DNA of 64,000 bases, from NCBI GenBank assembly GCA_044223975.1, contig JBGALI010000005.1:62001-126000 (forward strand), written 5' to 3'. This document shows, piece after piece, positions 1 through 8,024 of this stretch. The notes under the pieces were generated by a model, which saw only the letters and a program-made list of their open reading frames with translations, had not been told where the DNA came from and did not search any database. The stretch is from CAZCPB01 sp044223975. Its GTDB lineage: Bacteria; Planctomycetota; Phycisphaerae; Phycisphaerales; UBA1924. The position numbers and the translations under genes are program-made. Positions within the stretch are counted from its first letter, which is position 1; every line of letters starts with the position of its first letter.

Positions 1-516
1 GCACCCTTGCCGTTCTTGGATCTTTCCGCCAGCGTTTGCCGTGCGGCCGAGAATGGAGAGGCGCCGAGGGCCTGCCTCGCACCCGACTACACGACCAGCG
101 GGCATCGCTACGTGTGCAGCACGACCGCGAGCACGGGCGACAGCACCGTCACGCGTTACACCGATTCGACCGATGCGCGAACCCCGCCGAGTTTCGCGCC
201 GGGCGGGGTGCCGCGCCTGATCCGGTCGCAACGACAGAAACCGACGCCGCGGGCCCACAGAGTTACCGATCAAGTTCCTATCGCGAGCAACGTCGGGACT
301 CCGGGGCCACGCACCTTTGCATGCCGCCGCGGGAACCAGAGCCGTTCCCGCAGCGGACTCTACGACGCGACCGGCTTCTCGGACGCCGCGGCATCGGTTT
401 CGTGGTTCTGTGCCGTCGACTGATGTAATCTTCCCTGCGGGATTTTCGTGGGTTGACCGTCCCGTCCCGCGGCGGGAGGCGCCCGCGGAGCCGGAACGGA
501 TCGACGGAGACGAACG
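1..516. other. Leading region without a supportable gene
   Basis: No convincing gene is visible here. Two overlapping reading frames of about 130 codons on the + strand (7-423 and 36-428) give Arg/Ser/Thr-rich, low-complexity translations typical of out-of-frame high-GC DNA, with no signal peptide or recognisable motif. The last 60 bases probably hold the leader of the next gene; GGAGA lies just before its ATG. I found no tRNA and no clear -35/-10 pair. Confidence 0.5.
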
Positions 517-2901
517 ATGCTCGCCGCCATGAGATGCCGGTTGGGACGCTGGTCTGCGCGGGCGCGGACCTTCGTCATCGCGGCTCTGGCGGCGTTGAGC
601 GCCGGCGCGGCGGCGAGCGCCGCGACGCCCCCGACGTTCACGGCGCTGGGGGTTCTTCCTGGCGGATCGAGTTCCTCGGCGCTGGCGGTGACTCCCGGCG
701 GCTCCTTCGTGGTCGGGTACAGCACGACCCCGTTCGGGGACCGCGCCTTCCGATGGAGTCGCGTGCTCGGTCTTCAGAGTCTTGGGACACTTCCCGGGGA
801 CACAGACTCGCGCGCCGTGGCCGTGAGCGCCGACGGCAAGGTCGTTGTGGGGTTCAGCAAGTCCGGGGCCGGTTACCGCGCGTTCCGCTGGACCAGCGGG
901 TCGGGGATGAGCGATATCGGAGCGCTGCCGGGCGGATCGTCGTCGGTGGTGACGGGCCTCACCGCCGACGGCGCGGTGGCGGTCGGCTACTGCGATGTGC
1001 CCGTAGGGTCCGGGGGCGTGGCGTTCCACGCGTTCCGATGGACGGTCCAGGGCGGGATGGAGGACCTGGGCACGCTGCCGGAAGGCCGGAGCTCGTTCGT
1101 GACAGGCGTGAGCGGAGACGGCTCGGTGATGATCGGCGCCGCGGACGGTGGCGACTCGTTCGGCCTCCGCGCCATGCGGCGGACCGACGGCGCGGGCATG
1201 GTGAATCTCGGCGCGTTTCCCGGCGGCGGATTCTCGTCCGCGAACGCGGTCAGCGTCGACGGCTCGACGGTCGTGGGGTACGGCTTCATCCCGCACGGCT
1301 ACGGCGCGTTCCGCTGGACCGACGCCACCGGCATGGAGAACCTGGGCTCGCTCCCCGGGGCCACCATCACGATCGCAGACTCCATCAGCGGTGACGGACG
1401 GGTCATCGTCGGGCGCAGCGATTCCCCCAGCGGCGAGGCGGCCTTCCTGTGGACCGCCGACCTGGGCCCCACCAATCTGAACACGCACCTGCAGGCTCGC
1501 GGCATCGACCTCACGGGATGGACGCTCATCGCGGCCAACGCGGTCAGCGCCGACGGCCTCACGATCGTCGGCCTGGGCGACCACGACGGGCACGAGGAGG
1601 CGTGGGTCGCGTTCCTGGGAACCGGGCAGGACCTGAGCGCGATCGAGCAGCTCGGCAAGTCGCTGATGTCCGACTCGAACCTGTCTTCGCCCGGCGGCCA
1701 GGCGTGCTTCTCGTGCCACTCGGCGGCCGCGGGCTTCACGAACCCGCGTTCGATCGACAACGTCCACGGGTCCGTGCACTCCGGCGCGGTCGCGTCGCTC
1801 TTCGGGAACCGCAAGCCCCCGACCGCGGCGTACGCCGGGGCGAGCCCGCCCCTGCACTTCGAGAACGGGACCTGGGTGGGAGGCCTGTTCTTCGACGGGC
1901 GAGCCACGGGCTGGACGCTGGGCGACCCGCTGGCCGAGCAGGCGATGCAGCCGTTCCTCAACCCCGTCGAGCAGAACAACCCCGACAGCGCGTCGGTGGT
2001 GGCGAAGGTCGCGTCGTCCAACTATGCGGCGCTGTTCCGCGACGTCTGGGGCGAGGACTCACTCCCGCCCGACGGCGGCGGGGACGCGGCCCTGGCGTAC
2101 GAGCGGATCGCGCGGTCCATCGCCGCGTACGGACGATCGCGCGCCGAGAACCCGTTCAACTCGAAGTACGACGACTACCTCGCGGGCCGTGCCGTGCTGT
2201 CGCCGCAGGAAGCGCTGGGGCTGAAGCTGTTCAACGGGATCGCCGGCTGTGCCGCGTGCCACCCCAGCGCCCCGGGCCCCAACGGCGAACCACCGCTCTT
2301 CACGGACTTCACGTACGACAACGTCGGGATCCCCAGGAACCCGGAAAACCCGTTCTACACGATGCCGCCGGAGATCAACGCCGACGGCGTGGAATACATC
2401 GACCCCGGGCTGGGCGGCTTCCTTCAGCAGGCAGGCTTCCCGCAGAGCGTGTACGGGCCCGCCATGGGCAAGCACAAGGTGGCGACGCTCCGCAACGTCG
2501 ACCGGAGGCCCGACGGCGCGTTCGTGCGATCGTACGGGCACAACGGGTTCTTCAAGAGCCTCGAAGAGATCGTCCACTTCTACAACACGCGCGACGTCGA
2601 GGCGTGGCCGCCGCCGGAAGTTCCGCAGAACATGAACATCGCGGAGATGGGGAACCTGCACCTGACGCCCGACGAGGAGGCCGCGATCGTGGCGTTCCTC
2701 AAGACGCTCAGCGACCGCGACGCCGCGCCCGTCCACTGCCCGTCTGACGTTGACAGCAACGGGTTCGTGAACGGCGTGGATTTCGACCGTTTCGTTTCGG
2801 CCTTCGAGGCCGGGAGCGCGAGCGCGGACATCGACCGTGACGGGTTCGTTTCCGGCCTGGACTTTGACCTGTTCGTGCTGGCGTTCGAGGCGGGGTGCTG
2901 A
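517..2901 (+). CDS. Secreted HAF-repeat / di-haem cytochrome c peroxidase fusion with GC-dockerin
   Basis: The 794-residue protein has a signal peptide (from Met1 or Met5, hydrophobic about 18-35). Residues about 40-370 are HAF-type repeats (LGxLPGG...A.AVS.DG..VVG......AFRW). A MauG/di-haem cytochrome c peroxidase-like module follows, with haem motifs CFSCH (397-401) and CAACH (578-582) and family segments such as FFDGRA and HNGFFKSLEEIVHFYN. The C-terminus is a duplicated dockerin-like domain with two FV.G.DFD loops ending in Gly-Cys. The ATG at 517 is preceded by GGAGA. The likely role is a periplasmic or surface haem enzyme reducing peroxide or oxidising a partner; the substrate is unknown. 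Fusing HAF repeats to a di-haem peroxidase is unusual. The domain assignment is firm and the function is inferred. Confidence 0.88.
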   Translation: MLAAMRCRLGRWSARARTFVIAALAALSAGAAASAATPPTFTALGVLPGGSSSSALAVTPGGSFVVGYSTTPFGDRAFRWSRVLGLQSLGTLPGDTDSRAVAVSADGKVVVGFSKSGAGYRAFRWTSGSGMSDIGALPGGSSSVVTGLTADGAVAVGYCDVPVGSGGVAFHAFRWTVQGGMEDLGTLPEGRSSFVTGVSGDGSVMIGAADGGDSFGLRAMRRTDGAGMVNLGAFPGGGFSSANAVSVDGSTVVGYGFIPHGYGAFRWTDATGMENLGSLPGATITIADSISGDGRVIVGRSDSPSGEAAFLWTADLGPTNLNTHLQARGIDLTGWTLIAANAVSADGLTIVGLGDHDGHEEAWVAFLGTGQDLSAIEQLGKSLMSDSNLSSPGGQACFSCHSAAAGFTNPRSIDNVHGSVHSGAVASLFGNRKPPTAAYAGASPPLHFENGTWVGGLFFDGRATGWTLGDPLAEQAMQPFLNPVEQNNPDSASVVAKVASSNYAALFRDVWGEDSLPPDGGGDAALAYERIARSIAAYGRSRAENPFNSKYDDYLAGRAVLSPQEALGLKLFNGIAGCAACHPSAPGPNGEPPLFTDFTYDNVGIPRNPENPFYTMPPEINADGVEYIDPGLGGFLQQAGFPQSVYGPAMGKHKVATLRNVDRRPDGAFVRSYGHNGFFKSLEEIVHFYNTRDVEAWPPPEVPQNMNIAEMGNLHLTPDEEAAIVAFLKTLSDRDAAPVHCPSDVDSNGFVNGVDFDRFVSAFEAGSASADIDRDGFVSGLDFDLFVLAFEAGC

Positions 2902-2968
2902 TCCCAAGAGGGGCAAGGCGTTGACGAACCGCGCGTTGACATCCAGACGTGTGAACACCCGGAGCACG

Positions 2969-5476
2969 ATGGCGCGCACGCTCCTGTTTGCGGCCGCCGC
3001 GGTTCAGGTGCTCGCGGCCCGGCCCGCGGCCGCGCAGTGCGAAGGGTGGCTTCCGGGCGAGGGAATGCTCGGCCTCGACGGGCTCGTCCTGTGCGAAGCG
3101 GTGTGGGATCCCGACGGCGACGGCCCTGCCGCGCCGCTGCTCATCGCGGGCGGGGAGTTCACCATCGCCGGGTCCGTGGTGGCGCGGAACATCGCCGCGT
3201 GGGACGGGTCGTCGTGGCACCCGCTGGGGATCGGGATGGACGGGCCGGTCAGCGCGCTGGCGGTGTTCAACGGAGAGCTTGTGGCGGGCGGCGGCTTCAC
3301 CTCCGCCGGTGGAGAATCGGCGGGCCGCATCGCGCGGTGGGACGGCGCGGCGTGGCACGCGCTTGGAATTGGCGTCAGCGGGACGCTCTTCCCTTCCGTC
3401 GAAGCGCTGGCCGTGCACCAGGGCGAACTGATCGTGGGCGGCAGCTTCATCTCCGCGGGCGGAGTCCCCGCCGCGCACATCGCCCGCTGGAACGGCGCCT
3501 CTTGGCAGCAGGTCGGCCCCGGCCTGAGCACCACCGTCTTCGCGTTGGCCGAGTACGGAGGCGACCTGGTCGTCGCGGCTGGCGCCTCCATCGTCCGACT
3601 GAACGGGCTGTCGTGGCAGGCGCTGGGGTCAGGCGGGAACGGCTCGGTCTACGCGCTGGCCGTGCACGACGGCAGCTTGATCGCCGGGGGCGGGTTCACC
3701 ACGGTGGGCGGGGCGTCGGCGCGACGGATCGCCCGCTGGAACGGCGCCACATGGCAGCCGTTCGGAACGGGGATGAACGGCCCCGTGAGCGCGCTCGTCG
3801 AGCGCGACGGCACGCTCTTCGCCGGCGGCTTCTTCACGACCGCGGGCGGAGTTGCCGCCGCCTCCGTCGCGGAATGGAACGGCGCTGCGTGGCAGCCGCT
3901 CGCGGACGGCGTGACCGATTCGGTGTACGCCCTTGCGACGTACGGCGGTGACCTCGTGGGCGGCGGAGTGTTCATCGGCGCGGGCGAAGGCTCGGCTGAT
4001 TCGATCGCCCGGTGGGACGGCTCGTCGTGGAGCCCGATGGGCACCGGGGCCGACGGCGGACCGATCTCCGCGTTTGCCGAGTACGGCGGCCGGCTCATCG
4101 CCGGCGGCTTCTTCGCGGTCATCGGCGGCGGACCGGCGAACCTGATCGCGGCGTGGGACGGTGTGTCGTGGCAGGCTCTCGGCGAAGGGATGTCGGGGTC
4201 GACGTTCCCCTCGGTGGCGGCCCTTGCCGCGCACGATGGCGAACTGGTTGCCGCGGGCGACTTCACGGCCGCCGACGGGCAGCCGGCCAACAACATCGCC
4301 GCATGGGACGGGGCCGCGTGGCACCCCTTGGGCGGGGGGATGGACAACAACATCTACGCCCTGACGGAGTTTGACGGCGATCTCATCGCCGGCGGGAGCT
4401 TCGAGAACGCGGGCGGTGCACAAGCCCGGCGCATCGCGCGGTGGAACGGATCGACGTGGGGGGCGATCGGGTCGGGGTTCTCAAGCCGCGTATCCGCGCT
4501 GGCGGTGTACGCCGGTGAGCTCATCGCGGGCGGGCATTTCATCGAGGCCGAAGGAGCGCCAGGAAACCACGTCGCCCGGTGGAACGGCTCGTTCTGGCAA
4601 CCGCTGTGGACCGGCACCGACGGCCCGGTGCTCGCCCTGGCGGTGTACAAGGGAGAGCTGATCGCCGGCGGCGAGTTCACAGCCGCGGGCGGCGGCGCGG
4701 CGAGCTTTGTTGCGCGCTGGAACGGCGCCTCGTGGCAGCCGCTGGGCCTGGGCGTTGATGGGCCGGTCTACGCGTTGCAGGTGTACCACGGCGACCTCAT
4801 CGTCGCCGGAGCATTCACGATCGCCGGCGCCGAAAACGCGAATTACCTGGCGCGCTGGAACGGAACAACGTGGCAATCGCTCGGCGTGGGGGCCAACAGC
4901 AACGCGTACGCGCTGTTCGAACACCACGGAGAGCTCATTGCCGGCGGCGACCTGACCACGGCGGGCGTTGACATCACCGGGGCCGGCGGCCCCGCGTCGG
5001 TCTTCTGGGCGCGGTGGACGGACACCGGAGCTCCGTGGATTGCCGCGCAGCCGGCGACCGCCGCTCTTTCTCCAGGCGAGGCCGTGTCTGTGTCTGTTGC
5101 CGCGGCAGCGGGATATGCAGGCCTCTCGTTCCAGTGGCGGCGGGTAATGCCCGACGATTCGCGTCTAGACCTGTCCGACGGCGGCCGGATCAGCGGGTCC
5201 GCGACACCGACGCTGACCATTACTGACGCCGTGCCGGACGACGTCGGGGGCTACGACTGCGTCGTCTGGAACTCCTGCGGCAGCGAGACCAGCGCTGTGG
5301 CGACGGTTCGGTGCGGCGCGGACATCGACGGAAACCTGTTCGTGAACGGCGACGATTTCGACACCTTTGTCGCGGCGTTCGTGGCGGGGGATCCATTGTC
5401 GGACTTTGACCACGACGGCTTTGTGACTGGCGTCGACTTTGACTCCTTTACATGGGCGTTTGAGCGGGGCTGCTGA
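2969..5476 (+). CDS. Secreted Rax2-like beta-propeller repeat protein with Ig-like and GC-dockerin domains
   Basis: About 835 residues. The ATG at 2969 is chosen because GGAG lies just upstream and a signal peptide (MARTLLFAAAAVQVLAARPA) follows at once; an in-frame GTG at 2951 is the alternative. The body holds roughly 14 tandem repeats of about 47 residues with the pattern GG.F..AGG..A..IARWDG..W..LG.G....V.AL.V, like Rax2/delta-60-type beta-propeller repeats. Next come an Ig-like domain (FQWRR ... GGYDCVVWNSCG) and the duplicated dockerin tail ending in Gly-Cys. No catalytic residues are recognisable. It is probably a surface-displayed structural or binding protein. It starts 67 bases after the previous gene on the same strand. 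Confidence 0.85.
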   Translation: MARTLLFAAAAVQVLAARPAAAQCEGWLPGEGMLGLDGLVLCEAVWDPDGDGPAAPLLIAGGEFTIAGSVVARNIAAWDGSSWHPLGIGMDGPVSALAVFNGELVAGGGFTSAGGESAGRIARWDGAAWHALGIGVSGTLFPSVEALAVHQGELIVGGSFISAGGVPAAHIARWNGASWQQVGPGLSTTVFALAEYGGDLVVAAGASIVRLNGLSWQALGSGGNGSVYALAVHDGSLIAGGGFTTVGGASARRIARWNGATWQPFGTGMNGPVSALVERDGTLFAGGFFTTAGGVAAASVAEWNGAAWQPLADGVTDSVYALATYGGDLVGGGVFIGAGEGSADSIARWDGSSWSPMGTGADGGPISAFAEYGGRLIAGGFFAVIGGGPANLIAAWDGVSWQALGEGMSGSTFPSVAALAAHDGELVAAGDFTAADGQPANNIAAWDGAAWHPLGGGMDNNIYALTEFDGDLIAGGSFENAGGAQARRIARWNGSTWGAIGSGFSSRVSALAVYAGELIAGGHFIEAEGAPGNHVARWNGSFWQPLWTGTDGPVLALAVYKGELIAGGEFTAAGGGAASFVARWNGASWQPLGLGVDGPVYALQVYHGDLIVAGAFTIAGAENANYLARWNGTTWQSLGVGANSNAYALFEHHGELIAGGDLTTAGVDITGAGGPASVFWARWTDTGAPWIAAQPATAALSPGEAVSVSVAAAAGYAGLSFQWRRVMPDDSRLDLSDGGRISGSATPTLTITDAVPDDVGGYDCVVWNSCGSETSAVATVRCGADIDGNLFVNGDDFDTFVAAFVAGDPLSDFDHDGFVTGVDFDSFTWAFERGC

Positions 5477-5769
5477 CCGCACGCCAATCGTGTATTCCGC
5501 GACGGTCCTCGTTGAGCGCGGGTGCCATTGATGAATGAGCCAAGAATGCCGTGCGAAGCGGTCCTTGCAGGACAACCAAGCGGATTGGTCGCGTATTCTC
5601 TTGAGGGGCGGCAGGCTCCTAGTTAGGCTGCTTCATCGCGCGAGGGCCATTCGCCGTATATTTTGGTACTTGTTTGGGTCATCAGCCATGTTTGGCCGGC
5701 TGGGGTTCATTGTGTGGGGTCTGTGCCAGGGTGCTTTCTCAGTCCTTTGACAAGAACAGGAACGAAGAA
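5477..5769. other. Leader region before the kelch protein
   Basis: 293 bases without a supportable gene. It is more AT-rich than its surroundings around 5640-5680 (TATATTTTGG), so a promoter is plausible, but I see no -35 element at the right spacing. A 71-codon reading frame at 5535-5750 has no recognisable features and its stop lies only 20 bases before the next start; I do not treat it as a gene. AGGA at 5758-5761 is the probable ribosome binding site of the next gene. Confidence 0.4.
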
Positions 5770-7698
5770 ATGAGCATGTTGAAGTCCGTGGTGTCTCGGT
5801 TCCGCGGCCTCCCTGGCGCGGTCGCTGTCGCGGCCGGCATGTGCGTGGCCGCCCAGAGTGCTTCGGCCGGCACATGGACCAAGGTCGTGAACAACCCGCC
5901 GGGCAGCGTCGGCCTGATGCTCCTGCTCTCGGACGGCACGGTCATGTGCAGCAACCCCGGGACCAGCAACGCCTGGTACAAGCTGACGCCAAACGCGGCC
6001 GGCAGCTACGTCAACGGCACATGGACGACCCTGGCGCCGATGCTCGACACGCGCCTGTACATTCAGACCCAGGTCCTCAAGGACGGTCGCGTGTACTGCT
6101 CCGGCGGCGAGTACGGCACGGGCGGACCCAAGGCGTCCGTGTACGACCCCACCACCAACGTCTGGACCGCGCTGACGATCCCCGCCTCGCTCTGGAACCC
6201 CGCCACCGACAATTTCTACGACTGCAACAGCGAGATCCTGCCCGACGGCAGCGTTCTCCTCATGCCCGTGTTCCCCCACACGTCGGGGCGCGCGATCAAG
6301 TGGAACCCCGCGACCAACGTCTGGTCCAGCGGCGGGCAGCTCTTCCGCGGCACCTACCAGGACGAGGCGACCTGGGTCAAACTGCCCGACAACACGATCC
6401 TCACGCTCGATCCGTTCGGGAGCAATTCCTACGGGAACAGCCCGTCCGAGCGGTACAACCCCGTGACCAACACGTGGATCAACGACGGCATCTCCCCGGT
6501 CAACCTGTACGACGCCTTCGGCTTCGAGATGGGCGGCGGCGTGTACCTCCCCAACGGCAAGGCGATCTTCCTCGGTGCCACCGGCAACACGGCGATCTAC
6601 ACCCCCACCGGCACGACCAGCCCGGGCTCATGGGTGGCCGGGCCGGTGATCCCCAGCTCCAAGGGCACGCCCGACGCGCCCCTGGCCCCGATGATCGACG
6701 GCAAGGTGCTCTGCGCCGTCAGCCCCCTGCCCACCAGCGCCAACCACTTCCCGACCCCCACGACGTTCTACGAGTACGACTACGTCACCAACTCGTTCGC
6801 GTCGATCACCGGGCCCACCGGCGCGTCCGACAACATCTCGTGCTACCAGGCCAACATGCTCTGCCTTCCCAACGGCCAGATCCTGTACTCGCACATGAGC
6901 AACACGGTCTACGCCTACACGCCCACGGGCTCGCAGATCGCCGCCGGAAAGCCCGCGGTGACCTCGATCACCGCCAACGGCGACGGCTCGTTCCACCTCA
7001 CCGGCACGCTGCTCAACGGCATCTCCGAGGGCGCGTCGTACGGTGACGACTGGCAGATGAACACCAACTACCCGGTCATCCGCATCAACCACAGCAACGG
7101 CAACAAGTACTACGCCCGCACCTACAACTGGAGCTCGACGAGCATCGCGACCGGCGCTACCCCGACGACCACCGAGTACAAGCTCCCCGCCGGCATGCCC
7201 GCCGGGTCGTACACGCTCGTGGTCACCGCCAACGGCTTCGCGTCCGACGCCGTCGGCGCCCCGGCCATCTCGCCCAACCCGTCCAACCAGGCGGTTCGGG
7301 CCGTGTACCAGTCCGCGAGCTTCACCGTCGGGGCGACCGGCGTTGGACCAATCACCTATCAGTGGCGCCGCAACGGCGTGAACCTGACCAACGGCGGCGC
7401 CATCAGCGGTGCCACGAGCACGACGCTCACGTTCAACCCTGCCCACATCGCCGACAATGGCACGACGATCGACTGTGTGGTCTCCAACGCGATCGGCTCG
7501 GCCACGAGCACGGGCGCGACCTACACCGTGTATTGCCCGTCGGACTTCAACCAGGACGGCTTCGTCTCGGGCGACGACTTTGACACGTTCGTCGACGCGT
7601 TCTACTTCGGCGACCCCTCGGCCGACTTCAACAGCGACACGTTCGTCTCGGGTGAAGACTTCGACGCGTTTATGGACGCGTTCATCGCCGGATGCTGA
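5770..7698 (+). CDS. Secreted kelch/galactose-oxidase-like protein with Ig-like and GC-dockerin domains
   Basis: 642 residues from the ATG at 5770, which follows AGGA at 5758-5761 and opens a signal peptide ending near SASAG. Residues about 35-400 are kelch-type repeats (LxDGxV...GG....VYDPTTNVW), as in galactose-oxidase-like propellers. A beta-sandwich segment with GISEGASYGDDWQMNTNYP resembles the C-terminal domain of those proteins. An Ig-like domain (YQWRRNGV ... CVVSNAIGS) and the duplicated dockerin tail ending in Gly-Cys follow. I could not identify the copper ligands of galactose oxidase with confidence, so enzymatic activity is not claimed. The Ig-dockerin end closely resembles that of the next protein downstream, which suggests module exchange. 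Confidence 0.85.
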   Translation: MSMLKSVVSRFRGLPGAVAVAAGMCVAAQSASAGTWTKVVNNPPGSVGLMLLLSDGTVMCSNPGTSNAWYKLTPNAAGSYVNGTWTTLAPMLDTRLYIQTQVLKDGRVYCSGGEYGTGGPKASVYDPTTNVWTALTIPASLWNPATDNFYDCNSEILPDGSVLLMPVFPHTSGRAIKWNPATNVWSSGGQLFRGTYQDEATWVKLPDNTILTLDPFGSNSYGNSPSERYNPVTNTWINDGISPVNLYDAFGFEMGGGVYLPNGKAIFLGATGNTAIYTPTGTTSPGSWVAGPVIPSSKGTPDAPLAPMIDGKVLCAVSPLPTSANHFPTPTTFYEYDYVTNSFASITGPTGASDNISCYQANMLCLPNGQILYSHMSNTVYAYTPTGSQIAAGKPAVTSITANGDGSFHLTGTLLNGISEGASYGDDWQMNTNYPVIRINHSNGNKYYARTYNWSSTSIATGATPTTTEYKLPAGMPAGSYTLVVTANGFASDAVGAPAISPNPSNQAVRAVYQSASFTVGATGVGPITYQWRRNGVNLTNGGAISGATSTTLTFNPAHIADNGTTIDCVVSNAIGSATSTGATYTVYCPSDFNQDGFVSGDDFDTFVDAFYFGDPSADFNSDTFVSGEDFDAFMDAFIAGC

Positions 7699-8024
7699 GA
7701 CCCGACACCGGGTCGGGACCACAACCGACCAAAATCCTGATTGCCGCCTTCGAGGGCCGGGATTACCCCGGCCCTTTTCATTGAGGGACGACTCTCCGGG
7801 CTGTGGTTCGGGCGCGATTCTGCGGACGTTTGACCGATATCTATTGGGCGAATCGGCGTGTGCGATTAGTCTGGAACCGGGCTCAGGGTCCAATTTGGGA
7901 TTGCATAGATGTTTGTGGAGGTCGGCCCGCTCAGGCCGTACCCGTGCTGAAAAAAAGCGTTGGTTCTGTTCAGGCGCGTACGCGGCCAAGGGTTCGCTCG
8001 CTCCTTTTTGGTGAGGAGTTTTCG
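7699..8024. other. Terminator-plus-leader intergenic region
   Basis: 326 bases. The first 80 carry an intrinsic terminator (listed separately). The remaining 240 bases are a leader of unknown function with a run of seven A at about 7950-7956 and a pyrimidine-rich stretch near 8000. GAGGAG at 8013-8018 is the ribosome binding site of the next gene. The frame of that gene is open upstream to 7803, but the extra 74 codons contain no signal peptide, so this part is treated as non-coding. Confidence 0.5.
7754..7778 (+). terminator. Intrinsic terminator after the kelch protein
   Basis: A perfect 8-bp stem GGGCCGGG / CCCGGCCC with a 5-base loop (ATTAC) is followed directly by TTTT. It lies 56 bases after the stop at 7698. 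Confidence 0.85.

Noticed and set aside
7..428. Two + strand frames of about 130-138 codons at the window start
   Set aside because: Overlapping each other, low complexity, no motif, no convincing ribosome site. A partial gene cannot be excluded but is not supported.
5535..5750. 71-codon frame between two dockerin genes
   Set aside because: No signal peptide, motif or ribosome site; it lies in the leader and promoter area of the kelch gene.
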